A stretch of DNA of 64,000 nucleotides from contig CALNXK010000108.1 of NCBI GenBank assembly GCA_942486035.1, positions 1,221,001 to 1,285,000 of the forward strand. Reading direction: 5' to 3'. Both the position numbers and the translations under genes were made by a program. The number at the start of each line of letters is the position of its first letter. Position 1 is the stretch's first letter. Below are positions 1 to 11,561 of this stretch, piece by piece. Source of the DNA: Porites lobata. Lineage: Eukaryota > Cnidaria > Anthozoa > Scleractinia > Poritidae. The notes below the pieces were generated by a model. That model did no database searches. It was not told the origin of the DNA and worked only from the letters and a program-made list of their open reading frames with translations.

Positions 1-180
1 AATACCATTTCGGTAACAGCCCCCTTCGTTGCCAACTGCTTGAATTTCCGGTTAGATATGACACGATAACACAAATGTTGACGGATACCTTAACTAAGGG
101 GCGGCAGACGACTCGTTAAGTAAATGTATCAGGCGTTCTTTTTTCCCTTTCCCCGAAAGGGGGCGCTTAATCCCAGGTTA
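1..180. other. No recognisable feature
   Basis: I see no coding exon, RNA gene or clear repeat before the inverted-repeat element that begins at 181. Confidence 0.5.
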
Positions 181-626
181 GCTTTACGCCTGAAACTGCA
201 GTCTAGGAATAACTATGACAGTCAAACTCTGCAGGATGGTAGAACTTTGTATTCCAACAATCGCATGTTTTTTGTTTTTCGATTTTAATGGTTTTGGCGG
301 GACATGACGTAGTATGATTGACAGAAAAATTTAAAGCTCAACCAGTGACGTAAAAAAAGATAATTTTCAAAGAACTCGACGGGGTAGAAACAATTGTGTA
401 AAAAATTTTTGAAAGGCTTAATTGTTATAGATATAGATATAGCATTTTGAAATGTGCTAACTTGCTCACTTGAAATATCTTTTTAACCAATTGAGCTTTA
501 AAAAAAATGTTCAAAATGATTTTATCGCGTCGTGCTCTTCAAATTTTTTTTTATTTTTTACATAATTAGTTGAAATAAAAACTGTAAATTAAAGTTTTTC
601 CTAGACTGCAGTTTCAGGCGTAAAGC
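181..626. mobile_element. Non-autonomous element with perfect 27-bp terminal inverted repeats
   Basis: Bases 181-207 (GCTTTACGCCTGAAACTGCA...) are the exact reverse complement of 600-626. The interior is AT-rich and non-coding. The 446-bp size and terminal repeats fit a MITE-like DNA transposon. I cannot see a convincing target-site duplication, so the superfamily is open. Confidence 0.6.
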
Positions 627-2035
627 TGACCCAACGTGGTTCGTTGTTGGTCTTCTTCACTGCTCCGAGTTTTTCTCGGGTACTCCTGTTTCCCCAACTC
701 CTTAACCAACACTTCCCAATCCAATTCCATTTGGAACGCACGGACACGTTTCAACGAGTTCTTAAGAACTCCTAAGTGCTCCGTGGGCAAACAAATTACA
801 AAAAAATACAATTTAAAATCAATTAACAAACGTTATTACAGGTACTAATTTGGCCCTCATTAGTGTAGACTTCCAACGTTTTTTGGCTGAGCCTCATGTG
901 TCACATAAACGGGAAGAGGTTGGCGAGATGACTATCTCTTAACCTTAACTAGACTCGCCGAAAGGCGAATTTAACTGGACTGCAATGGCGATTTTTGCCG
1001 AGGGGAGGCACAGGCTACAACAAAACCATACCCACTATAAAACCCCATCAATACACGGGGTAGAGATGATCGATACAATAAACGATTTATCTCTAACGTG
1101 ACTAATATGATATAACCAGCAATTTCAAAAATTGTTGTCCTCTACGCTTATAAAGTGTGACAGAGTGAATTTTTGTGTTTTAAACACTTTTTAACAATAA
1201 TTTTCTGTTTCCGATTTAATTCCAGTATTCCAGTCTTAAGTCTTCGCAATGTATCCTTAAAGCGATTTTTGGGTTGAACTTAAGTGTCTGTAAGATTCCT
1301 GCGTTAGGACCGTGTATTAGACACTACAATATACAGTACAAATGCCATATGCGACAATAAAGATAACTCAGTTTAAAGTAGCGTTCCTAGGCTTAACTTT
1401 GAACTGCCCTGAACAGTTTTTACCTGAGAATGGTTTCCCGTAGACTCAAGGCCTTGTACATTTTGTAAGAGACGAGGGTAATACACCGTCATCAAACGTC
1501 TTTCAAAAGTCCACAAATACTATATCCATCTCCAACGGTCTCTCCTATCTCCTCCTCACGATATGGTGTTATCCAAATCAGTGCCCGGTGATGGAGAAGA
1601 AATCAATCCGTATATAGTACTCAAAAGGATTACATACTTCATCGACTTCATAGAACTATGGATATTGATGTGAGTCATTTTCAAATGGTTAGATCAAAGA
1701 CTCGCAACCTTTGCGAAGTCAGAGATAATCATCTGGCCTCGGCGTTTTTCATCTGCTTCGCTATTAACGTTTTGTGGTCCACAAAACGAGAAGTTTCAAC
1801 GCTCCTGGGTTACAGACATTCGTTTTGTCTGAGCTCATCATTAATTGTGTTAAAAATTTAGAGAATAGTTAAGCCTGACTTCTAGAGGTTAAACTTTGAA
1901 TAGCCGACGGGCGCCTATATTAAACTTTTTCTTGAGGATTTTTCCGGATCCGCCACTTGAAGTCCTACACGTGTATTATATGATATTCTGTCAGGTCGAT
2001 GGGTTGTACTCACAAGATTTCTTACTTATAGCGAA
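627..2035. other. Gene-free stretch, nothing recognised
   Basis: Only short chance reading frames occur, with no recognisable protein motif, splice-consistent exon or RNA gene. Confidence 0.45.
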
Positions 2036-2150
2036 GCTCCACGCGCGCGCCAGCGGAGCCCTACATAGCTAAGAAAATTTGGTTATCTATCCATCCGAGA
2101 AAATTTGGTAGTCACTTGACCGTACGCCCGTCCACTCGTACACTCTATGG
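2036..2150 (-). repeat. Dispersed repeat, ACCAAATTTTCTCGGATGGATAG family, reverse copy
   Basis: On the minus strand this reads a GACGGGCGTACGGTCA segment followed by ACCAAATTTTCTCGGATGGATAG and a CGCTGGCGCGCGCG-like end. Related copies lie in forward orientation near 24530-24640, 47680-47755 and 48380-48505. It is a shared dispersed family, probably a transposon end; its class is unknown. Confidence 0.55.
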
Positions 2151-2534
2151 GGGTGGTACTAGACTCTGCAAGGGTGACGGGGAATCTGAGACATGCAGCT
2201 ACCGTTTGTTTTGGGGAAAGGAGGCAACCGTTTTTCTGAATTAAACTTAACTGTTTTTGTGAATTAAAAACGTCACCTAGTAGGAACTTTGTTAACAATT
2301 TGCAAACATTTCGAGGGGCATTATAAAGGGCATTTTTACGATTTCGTTGCAAATTCAGCATGAAAATAATTTTCCACCTACCAGTAAACACCGACAAGCC
2401 AAAGGTCGTCGCTTTCGTGGTATTTGTTTGTACGACTGCTTCATTTATCACTCAAGTTTCGTCTTCCGAAAATGTCTTGAAAGTAGGCGCCAGCATCTTG
2501 ATGTTCCGAGTTACAGGAACCAATCAAAACGCGT

Positions 2535-2566
<32 letters not shown>

Positions 2567-2599
2567 TATTGCTTTCATCATAAGTATAGAAACGGAGGC

Positions 2600-2640
2600 T
2601 TCGCTTTTAGCCCTGGCTAAATCTATATATTATCTTTTAG
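2600..2640 (-). repeat. Dispersed repeat, TTTAGCCAGGGCTAAAAGCGAAG family, reverse copy
   Basis: The segment GCTTCGCTTTTAGCCCTGG is the reverse complement of sequences near 23820-23860 and 42607-42640, with a diverged copy at 48660-48695. It often lies close to the ACCAAATTTTCTCGGATGG family, so both may be parts of one element. Confidence 0.5.
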
Positions 2641-4390
2641 CGAATATGAGGCTCGGGCGATATTTTGTTGTTTCACTGCACTGCAATCACCAGCACACCA
2701 TTTCTCCAGCTTCTCGGGTAGCTTCCTCGCTTCGATCATTCATCGACGAGATAATTTTTAGCATAAATTAGCGAATGAAAGAAAACCTTTTCCTGGAGTG
2801 GAAAGTGATAAACAGACAAGTCAGAACAATGAAACTGAGATGCTTTATAAATCTCAATGTCACAAACAAGACACTTGTGGATTATCATGGATTATGGAGT
2901 CAGGTTTATACTTGTAATTGTGCAGCCATCACCCTTCTGTCTTTTTTTTTTAATTCATCCATTCTACTTAAACGGCTCGTGCAAAGAATCAACTATTTAT
3001 AACGCGTTAGCTCTGCCTGCTGAAAACCATTCGACTCTGAGACTGTTGTTCTGTTACATCCGGGATACTCTCGTGGCTGTTCAATAAACAACTAAACAAA
3101 AGAAGAAAATTTTTGAGAATAGAAGCAATTCTGTTCTTAGCATATACGTAAGTGGGATTACCAAAATGAGCTCATTATAACAGGAAAACATATTTTTGCA
3201 TAATTTATTTTATGGTAACTCCGATGAAAAAAGCCTGAAACAAGGCCTGTTATTGTTTAAAGTCTGGAAGGTAAACTTAACTTTACGTGTCATCTGTAAT
3301 GCTTCTTTCGCCTTTTTGTTGTCTTTTTGCGGCTTTCTTACGGGTTTCTTATGCATCTCACGATTGGCGTAATTCTTACGTGTGCGTGACGGTTGGGCGT
3401 AGTGACATGTCAACATTCCCTGGAGAGAGTTGGCAGGGATCGTTTACAGTTTACAGTAAGCAATGAAAGAGCATTTCCAACTTTAAAGCCTTTTTCTGAA
3501 AAAAAAAATGGTTTGAGAGAATTCCTTCAAGACCAAAATTTGCTTGTAAATTTGCCGACTGGTTTTCCAGCGTCTTCTGCAATCTTGCCGACAATTCTAG
3601 CATCAAAACAAATCAGGAAATCATGATATTCACGGCCAAAAATAAACTACACACATTCAGGTCCAGGTCAGGTATTCAGGTCCCGAATTCGGGTCCAGGC
3701 ATTTCGTAGAAAACTAAAGAAACTAAGGTTACTTAGCCGCAAGAAAAAAGCTTAAGGCTTAAACAGAGGTTACAAAAGAAAATCATTTAACGGTAAACTG
3801 CGTCTCTGATCAAATCCTGTCAGAAAACCGTCTGCAGAAACATAAACCACAGGAAATAATTCCTCAACATGCATGGAACAGACCAGCTTCCTAGCCTGTA
3901 AATGTGAGAATCAAAGCGGCCAAAAAAAAATGCTCAGTCAAAGAGTAGAATATTCCATGCACTGCTTAAACTTCGCAAAAAAAGAGCGAGAAAAACCTCT
4001 GTTGTTCTAGCTGACTCTAAGGTCACATTTCACACTATCACGAACTCAGTCTCTCTTGTCATGAGCTATTAGTCGTGTTTGGCCAGTCAACACTTAATTC
4101 AAATCGGACTAATCACAAACTGCGTAAGAAACTAGCCAATCAAAATCGCCGACATATATCCATGCTACTCTGCGGGAATCGAACACGATATTGTGCACTA
4201 ATTCGCAGACGCCCTATACAGAATGTTTAGAGCGTCTGCGACGCTATGCCGGTAATGGTCTTGCTAGGGACGTAATGATGGTGATGGTGTGGCTTGCTTG
4301 CTTGCTGAAGTTGCTGCTGTCACTTTACCAGTCACTGCAAGTAAGTAGAATGAATAAATTAGTTTTTCCAAAATCCTCGCCCTATGATGT
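2641..4390. other. Gene-free stretch, nothing recognised
   Basis: I found no coding motif or clear structured repeat. The short open frames here lack recognisable domains. Confidence 0.4.
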
Positions 4391-4620
4391 TCTTTAAAAC
4401 ATTCTTGGATTCTGGATTCTAGCTACTGGATAACGGATTCCATGTCAATGGAACTTGGATTCTGGATTCCAATTTTAAGCGGGCATCCGGATACCTTCAG
4501 CTGAATAACGGATTCCGAAGCCCAGAAAGCCTGAATTCCACAAGCAAACGTGTCCGGATTGCGGATTCCACTAGCAAATATTTCCCGTATTTTCAGAAAT
4601 CCGGATTAACTTTCAGAGGG
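4391..4620. repeat. Degenerate short repeat rich in GGATTC and TCCGGAT
   Basis: The words TGGATTCTGGATTC, ACGGATTCC and ATCCGGAT recur many times in about 230 bp at irregular spacing. It looks like a decayed minisatellite. Confidence 0.5.
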
Positions 4621-5540
4621 CGAAAAATTCTGTTGTATTAGAAACATTAAATTGGATTCCCATGAATCTTGGATGTTTTCGTGGACACTGATTTCAGACA
4701 TATTTCCTTTTCAAATCCGTGCTTTTCATGAAATGAAAACAGCTAATCCTTAATGGCTGTATGCTGGTGACAGGAATTTCAATCGAGAGGGACAATTAAT
4801 AGACAGAGGTTCCCTACATAATGAAAACATTTCTTTTGTTTAGAAAATGGACGACAACTTTCGAGCAACGTTTTCAATTGGTCCCAGCAGGAGTGGGGTA
4901 TTATGGATTAACATACCGATGACAAGAGTTTCTGGTTTTTGTTTTCCGGAATCGGGTTTGCAATGGACTTGCCAAGGACAGAATAGACCAATCACGTAAC
5001 ATGTATGCTCAGCTGACCATTTAACTCTTTTCAATCGGAAGAAAAAATTGCATGGACAGGAAAAAAGGTTCCCATATTACGTCATGACAAGAAATCATCC
5101 ACCCCACCCTCAAAAAATTTCTAATAAGAGTTGATTTTTTGTTTAATTCCAAAAATGGACGTTTATATGAAACTAGACTGTTAGGGATGGGCCATGAGGA
5201 TAGGGATGATATAATCATCCAGTAAAATGTTACCTATAATTTTTTGTATTCCTCAAGGATAAGTTTTAGAGTGTAGATATGTATGACTCTGTTAGTATAT
5301 GGATTGAGGTATGATCAGTTGCCTTTGTCACGAGTGTACTAAGAGTATATTTACCTATAGCAGGGGTTATTGATGAAATTGAACACGGTGATGCACTTGG
5401 TACTTGAGCTGTAAAAAAACCCTTTTCCTTAAATAATCAATAAATAACATCGAATTTCTCTCTTTATATAGCTATGTAGATGAAAAATAAATACAAAGCA
5501 TGTCATTAATACTGACCTATTTTAAGAAAGTAAAGCATTA
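4621..5540. other. Gene-free stretch, nothing recognised
   Basis: AT-rich sequence without a coding signature or clear repeat. Confidence 0.4.
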
Positions 5541-5640
5541 TCGTCCGGGTGATCGTAGTCATGAATAGGACTGTCGTTGACGGAACTGATGTTTCGACAA
5601 CCTGTGCGGTAGTCATCTTCAGGGTCAAAATGAGTTGTAT
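5541..5640 (-). mobile_element. Remnant of a Penelope-like element non-coding end
   Basis: On the minus strand it reads GTCAACGACAGTCCTATTCA then GACTACGATCACCCGGACGA. This matches, with changes, the segment at 10795-10860 (GTCACTGTCAACAACAGTCC...CTCCCGGACAATCATG), which lies downstream of a Penelope-type endonuclease fragment. The family assignment rests on that neighbour and on recall of such ends, so it is tentative. Confidence 0.45.
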
Positions 5641-7670
5641 CACGTCAGTTGATGATGTTATAAACTCTGGTTATGGACTGCATCGTCAAAGTTCGTATTG
5701 ATGTGGCCTTGTGAGAGGTCGGGCTTTGACGAGACGAGCGCAACTAGTTTGTGACTCTCCCGGCAGCGTACAAAACGAGACTGACTACATAAACAACGTT
5801 TTTAGCAAAAACAACTACAACACGGACTTCGTTAGACGGAACACTCACAGTAACGCCAATTCGCCAACACTCAGACTGACGTTAAGTCTGGCCCTGTTAC
5901 GACAGTGACTATGCCATACATCATACTACAGAGTCATGGCTAATTAGCTGCCGACACGGCCTTCTGCTCTCCGTTCTTTTTCTCTTTTTGGGTACTTCAA
6001 AATATCTCTACGGTCAAATCAAGTAGTCACCTCCCTTTGTAAGGACTCGGAGCACAGACTGGAACGGGTTTTTACCGAAAAGTACAGACGGTGTTCCAGA
6101 AATTACTGATATAATCGGCTGCTCGTCTGCATCTTGGTCAATCTCCTACTGTGGATTTAATGACACCAGCATTGCAGCTGATTTCAGTGCTGTGTAGATT
6201 GTGGATTTTTTGGTTTAATTTTCGATTTTCTTTTGTTACCAAATCAGTATACATTTTTTACCCAAAAACAAAACAAAATATTAAACCAGGAAATCAAAGC
6301 ACACAATTTGAAATTTACTTTCATGATAGCTAAAATGTTTCTCTTGTAATTCAGAAAAAGAGGACTGTGATCCATAATTTGTTGTCCATTTCAGACAAAA
6401 GTCTCTCATACAAGTCACACAATCTAATCGCAGTACAGTACAGGGTGTTATCGCGCGTGTCGACGTCTCGATCAATAAGTTTTTGGGCTCTTTTCTCGAC
6501 CTTTTTACTAGGCTTCTACCTTGATCTTTAAAGAAATATTATATTTTACCCTTTTTCAATAAAAACAAATGTTGCTTTCTTTTATGCAAGGTTTTCTTTA
6601 TCTGCTTTGCAAAATTTGAGCTCACTAGGGTCATAGGTCGAGGACGACAAAACAAATCTGTCAAATTCTCCAGTAAATTCTTTCACAACGGCTGACTGAT
6701 CAATTTATCTGTTGATTTATTCTGCAAAACGTCAAGTCTTCTTGTTATTTTTTAACCATGCAGAAGCTAAGTAAGGAGGAAAAAGTACCAACTTCAGGAA
6801 ATACAAATTTGATTCCCTGTTTAGTAAATTTGCATTACTGCTGGTATTCTCAAAGAGCAACCTACCGAAACCTTGTCATACGGAAGAAGACAAAACGTTA
6901 GAAGATCGCACTATTTCGCTTTCATTCGCCTAATTGATATTATTTCGTCCGCCGATTTATGAAATCGCCTACAAATACATTCGAACTCGGCAATCGAACT
7001 CCAGGTTTATCATATCATGCTGTATCATGTCGCCGCCTTCCACGCAACAAAGCTTTCGTCTTCAGGTAAAACGCATTTAGAGGGATTCTAGCTTCGTTAC
7101 GCCTATGTCTTTCCCACTGTTTCGGATCCCACGGCAGAACTCTCGCCTGCCATTATTTTTGCAACCGTTCACGTACTGCGAAGCCGTGCGTCACGTGATT
7201 AGTGTCGAATCATGCAGGTCGAATCATGACCGTCGAATCATGTCTGAAAATCGGGGTGTATATATAGCAATGAAATCGATTGGACCGCCACCTTCACACT
7301 TTCAAGCTTATCCACTTATGCAGCTAACACCTATAGAAAACGATGAAAAACACAGCGGACCTTTGGTGAATTACGTTTTCAGTGGGCATATGTGACATCA
7401 AAAACGCTCATCTTTAGTTATTCATCTTTTTTAGTTTTCACGCAATTCAGTTGAAACTTGGAAACAACATAGAGCCCACCATTCCAAAAACACGTATGTT
7501 TTTCAGATTTTGGCAGTTTTGGCGGGGAATTGACGTCACGAAGTTCCCGCCAAATTTTGTTGTGACAAGAAATTCTACCTCCTGGCAATTACTGAGATCC
7601 GGCTACATAAGAATGATGGGCTCATCTCCGGTGCAATATAGTATATTACTCACAGCTGAAGTAAAGCAAA
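5641..7670. other. Gene-free stretch, nothing recognised
   Basis: Several open frames of 60-96 codons occur (for example 7105-7395), but none shows a recognisable domain, repeat relation or splice context. Confidence 0.4.
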
Positions 7671-8408
7671 GAAACAAAACTTCCTTATCTGTGTGATCGC
7701 AATTACTGGGTGAAGATTGGGGACCTTGTCAGTTCAAGTAGGACCGTTAACCGAGGCTGTCCACAGGGATCCGCTCTAGGTCCCTTACTTTGGAATATAT
7801 TCCAGAACGATTTGTCATACTGTGTAACAACTAACTTGTCTATGTCCGCGGACGATCATCAGATCTATCACACAGGACGGGATCAGTCCTCTGTTATGTT
7901 AATGCTAAAGGAAAGTGCACAGCAAGCCACTAATTGGTACAACTCAAATCTTCTAGCCGGGAACTTGAAGAAATATCAAACCATGAACATGGGACATGGC
8001 CAAAGCGATAATAACACCACGCAAGTGATCATATTAAACAATCATGATATTAGTATAACTGACTCTCTCAAATTGTTGGGTGTCACAATAGATTCTAAGC
8101 TGAATTTTTCAGAGCACATTAACATGATCTGTAAAATTGCCGGTCAGAAAATTGGGGTCCTTATGAGACTTAGAAACTTGATTTCGACAAATGCTAAACT
8201 TATGCTTTTTAAAACAGCAATATTGCCGCACCTTACATATTGCCACCTTGTGTGGCACTTTTGCCGAGCCAGTGATTCTCGTAAAATCTAGCGGATGCAA
8301 GAAAGGGGCCTGCGTGCTTTTTTTAGGAACAATGTTAGCTACCCTGAACTTCTAAAAAGAGCAGAACTACCAAGTTTACTGAACAGGAGACTACACGACA
8401 TTTGTGTG
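7671..8408 (+). pseudogene. Non-LTR retrotransposon reverse transcriptase, 3' part, decayed
   Basis: The plus strand encodes the C-terminal half of a non-LTR reverse transcriptase. It starts with LPYLCDRNYWVKIG, then the conserved block GCPQGSALGPLLWNIF, then MSADDHQIYHTG, which sits at the YADD catalytic box with the tyrosine replaced. Next come a LLGVTIDSKLNFSEHI block and the ILPHLTYCHLVW thumb region. A TAG at 8289 interrupts the frame; after it the same frame continues as QERGLRAFFRNN and then LLKRAELPSLLNRRLHDI to about 8408. Everything 5' of the palm is missing, so this is a 5'-truncated dead copy. It belongs to the CR1/L2/jockey side of LINEs; the exact clade cannot be fixed by eye. 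Confidence 0.8.
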
Positions 8409-8414
8409 TGAGGG

Positions 8415-9965
8415 TCACACACTTGACCTTATCATCACCCGCAAGGTCAATGAGGTCATAAGGTCACCACCGTAGGTTGATGGTTACTTTTTCTGATCAT
8501 GGATCTGTTGTTTGTAGGATTTTGACAAAAGTAACTGCAACGACAGCTACGACGGTTACTTAACAGAATTTTAAGATCTTTTAGGTTGGACAGTCTCAAG
8601 AAGTTTGCTTGCTAATGACATCGGCCGATTCTTTTTGCTTAAGATTCACAAAATCCGTAAGGAGCTTGATCCAAATGAACCTAACAGATTACCAGTAGAT
8701 TCCTGCAGTTGAGGAGATCAAATCACACGGTTTCCAACTGCTATCCCACGAAGATGTCATTCAGCTTGAACAAATGTCGGCTAAGGAAAGGAGTCCACTC
8801 GACCCCATGTCTGCGTCGATGGTTGTGAACTGTCAAAATGAGCTTCTACGTGTCATCTTCTTTGTCTTCAAGTTATTTTCCACCTGAATGGAAGAATCCA
8901 CTTGTTTCGCCTGTCCGCGTGAAACCTGGTAATGACTACTCGTTTCAGAATATAAGACCTGTCAGAAATCTTCAGTTCGTTTCAAAACTGACTAAGCATG
9001 CTGTCTCAAATTCACAGTCACATGGAACAGTTTTCGTCATATCCTTTATTGCAATCAGCATATAGGAAGTTCCATTGTATTGAAACGGCTCTACTTAAAG
9101 TACACATTGACATTCAGTCAAACATGGATCAAAAGAGAGTTTGCTGGTTCTGCTTGATTTAAGCGCCGCATTTGATACGGTTTACCATGAAGTGCTCTTT
9201 AGAGGTATGGAGTCTAGTTTGGCACTGTTCTGCAATGGTTTGGATCCTACCTTGGAGGCAGATCCCAACGTATATTTATTAATGGCAGTTACCCAGATAC
9301 CTTCGACTTGTGTTTTGGTGTCCCACAGGTTTCTTGCCTAGGACCTCTGCTCTTTACAATATACGCCAGCAAGCTTTTTGAAGTGAAAAAGAAACCATCT
9401 TTCGGAAGTACATGTAGATGATACACAGTTATATTTGTCATTTAGCCCTGAAACATTCTAGTCAAGTGGATGCTATTTATGCTGCTCAGAATTGTATTAA
9501 GGACATTAGAACGTGGATGACTGTAGATAAGATGAAACTTAAAGGGGACAAGACGGAATTCATTGTGATTGGTATACGTGAAGCAACAACAACGCATATA
9601 AACAAACCCTGTCAATCCGTACTATACCATTTGCATAATATAAGACGTAATAGAAAGTTTTGTCCTTGGTACAGGTTGTAACATTTTATTGTATGGTGTT
9701 CCCGCAGTCCATGTCTCGAAACTACAGCGCTTGCAAAACGCGGCAGTCCGCCTTGTGAGCTATATGCCAAAACGTAACCATATTACTCCGTTACTTCTTT
9801 AGGTTTCACTGACTTCGGATTAGGTTTAGAATTAATTTTAAGATTGCAATGCTTGCTTTTAAATGTATATACGGTTTGGCTACACAATATCTTAGTAATC
9901 TTTTAACAGTAAGAGAGTACTCACGATATAATCTTAGATCACAAGTGACGGGATCATAGTCTTAG
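8415..9965 (+). pseudogene. CR1-like non-LTR retrotransposon, frameshifted endonuclease end plus reverse transcriptase
   Basis: This second LINE fragment follows directly. Translation in shifting frames gives the end of an APE-type endonuclease (GHTLDLIITRK at about 8420, then FSDHGSVVC). After that come FQLLSHEDVIQLEQ, LDPMS, PPEWKNPLVSP, FQNIRPVRNLQFVSKLTK, LLVLLDLSAAFDTVYHEVL at about 9143-9200, GVPQVSCLGPLLFTIYASKL at about 9317, the catalytic-site motif YVDDTQLYLSF, and a C-terminal block LQRLQNAAVRLVSYMPKRNH ending near LRSQVTG. Many frameshifts and stops show that it is inactive. The order of blocks fits CR1-like elements, which are common in cnidarian genomes. Confidence 0.8.
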
Positions 9966-10009
9966 TCGACTATCAGATGCTCCTCGCACGAATACTACAT
10001 TGGTTAGAC

Positions 10010-10130
10010 TGGCAGAAACCTTAGCACGCGACTGACTGAACACAAACGAGCGACAAGAAATGGTGGATGTCAACAATCACTTTGCTAAACATCATTTTTA
10101 CAGACGAAAAATCAAATTGATTTTTTTAAT
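10010..10130 (+). pseudogene. Penelope-like element GIY-YIG endonuclease fragment
   Basis: The plus strand encodes GRNLSTRLTEHKRATRNG, and after a frame change DVNNHFAKHHF and QTKNQIDFFNN. That pattern is typical of the GIY-YIG endonuclease that closes the Penelope-like retroelement protein. The fragment is short, frameshifted and lacks the reverse transcriptase, so it is a remnant. It lies next to the CR1-like copy, either as an independent insertion or a rearranged junction. Confidence 0.6.
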
Positions 10131-11142
10131 AATCAAATATTTAAACATGATTATAAAATTTCAAGTTATCTAGACTTAACTAGAAATTCAACCAATAGGA
10201 AAGACTTAGTGAAAATTCGTATAAGCCAACGACAAACTCATAATTGAAACTGGAAGATACAATCCGGCAAACTCCCCATAACGATAGATTCTGCCCTGTT
10301 TTTAACTCTGTATAATTAAAGACGAATTTCATTTTCTCTTGCATTGTCCAAAGTATTCAGTCCCAAGGGAAAAATTCTACAATCAAATCCAAGAAAATTT
10401 GTCGATTTTAATCAGCTATCTTGCCCAGAATTAACGCTTAAATTGATGAATTGACAGAATTTTTCTGTAAATTCACATTCGTTAAAATTTGTTGCATTAT
10501 GTTATGATTTATGTAATAATTTGTTATCAAATCATACTGATGACACTTGATTGACCATTGTAATCATTGCATTGCATTATCATAAGTATAAATTGTAACT
10601 CTATCTTAAAGCTTTTGCAGTACTGTAACTACATAAAGTCATGCGAATAAAGCTTATATGTTGTTGTTGTTACATGCTAAAATTTATAGTCGATGCGGTT
10701 CCTTCCTTTGCAGAGAATTACCTTGTGTATGAATCATAATGTGTCACCGTCATTTTGGAGTATGGAGATGAGTATAAGTTGAAAGGCCAGTCACTGTCAA
10801 CAACAGTCCTATTCTGGACTACGATCTCCCGGACAATCATGCTTCACCGACTTATGAAATGAATCCTAAGTTCAAACCTTTCACAGTTAAACCTATTCTG
10901 TCAGTGATGGAATATATAAAAGTTTTCGCTGTAAAAAGTGCAATCTACCTTACATGTTAAACCACTAAAGATACTTTAGAATGAATCTAAACCCTAAGAT
11001 AGCTTAGATTTGTAGTTGAACTAGTGTTAAGATAAATACAGCAAATAGAGAAAAACTGAAATTTGGGTTGCTTTGTAACAATGCCCGAGTACTAGGTCTT
11101 GACTGATTCAAGAGTCTCTCAAAACAATCTAATTGTTAACTG
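10131..11142 (+). repeat. Retroelement 3' sequences with AATAAA and (TTG)n tail
   Basis: This AT-rich stretch has no coding signal. AATAAA at 10646-10651 is followed by a TTGTTGTTG tail at about 10660-10671, as expected at a LINE 3' end. Bases 10795-10860 (CAACAGTCCTATTCTGG...) match a reverse copy at 5541-5640 and look like a Penelope-type end. Nothing is recognised from 10870 to 11142. Confidence 0.45.
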
Positions 11143-11561
11143 CTAACTACTACAGAAATTAGTACCTCCAATACCAGTGCAAGTTAGGTAGCTAGGGCTT
11201 TGTTGGGCGATGTAAGAAACCGTTGAGCTGGATGATGGCATTTGAATCTTGGGAGTGACACCAGCTGCTGTTTGTTTTCTGGGAACCACTGTACCCCTAA
11301 ACTGGCTTGGGGATGTTACGGAACTAAAACTTGGCTCTAAACCAGATTTAGAAGGTCTGATTACTGGAATCTGACCTCCAGGGACGTTTGGAAATTTGAT
11401 TTTAGATAGAATAGCGTCGATACAAACACAAATACACAGAGATGGACAGTTCTTGGTCTTGTTGTCATTCCTGGGAAGTGGACGCAGAGAGGACGCCAAA
11501 TTTCCTGTGTGAGAAGGCTGTGGACATGGACATGGACAGGTAGCGGGTGGGGGGCATGAAA
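11143..11561 (-). CDS. Small secreted gene, exon 3: Cys clusters and stop
   Basis: Acceptor TTTAG at 11562-11563; stop TAG at 11143-11145. Encodes 139 residues with two cysteine clusters (CPPPATCPCPCP and CPSLCICVC) and a closing CTGIGGTNFC. Confidence 0.6.
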
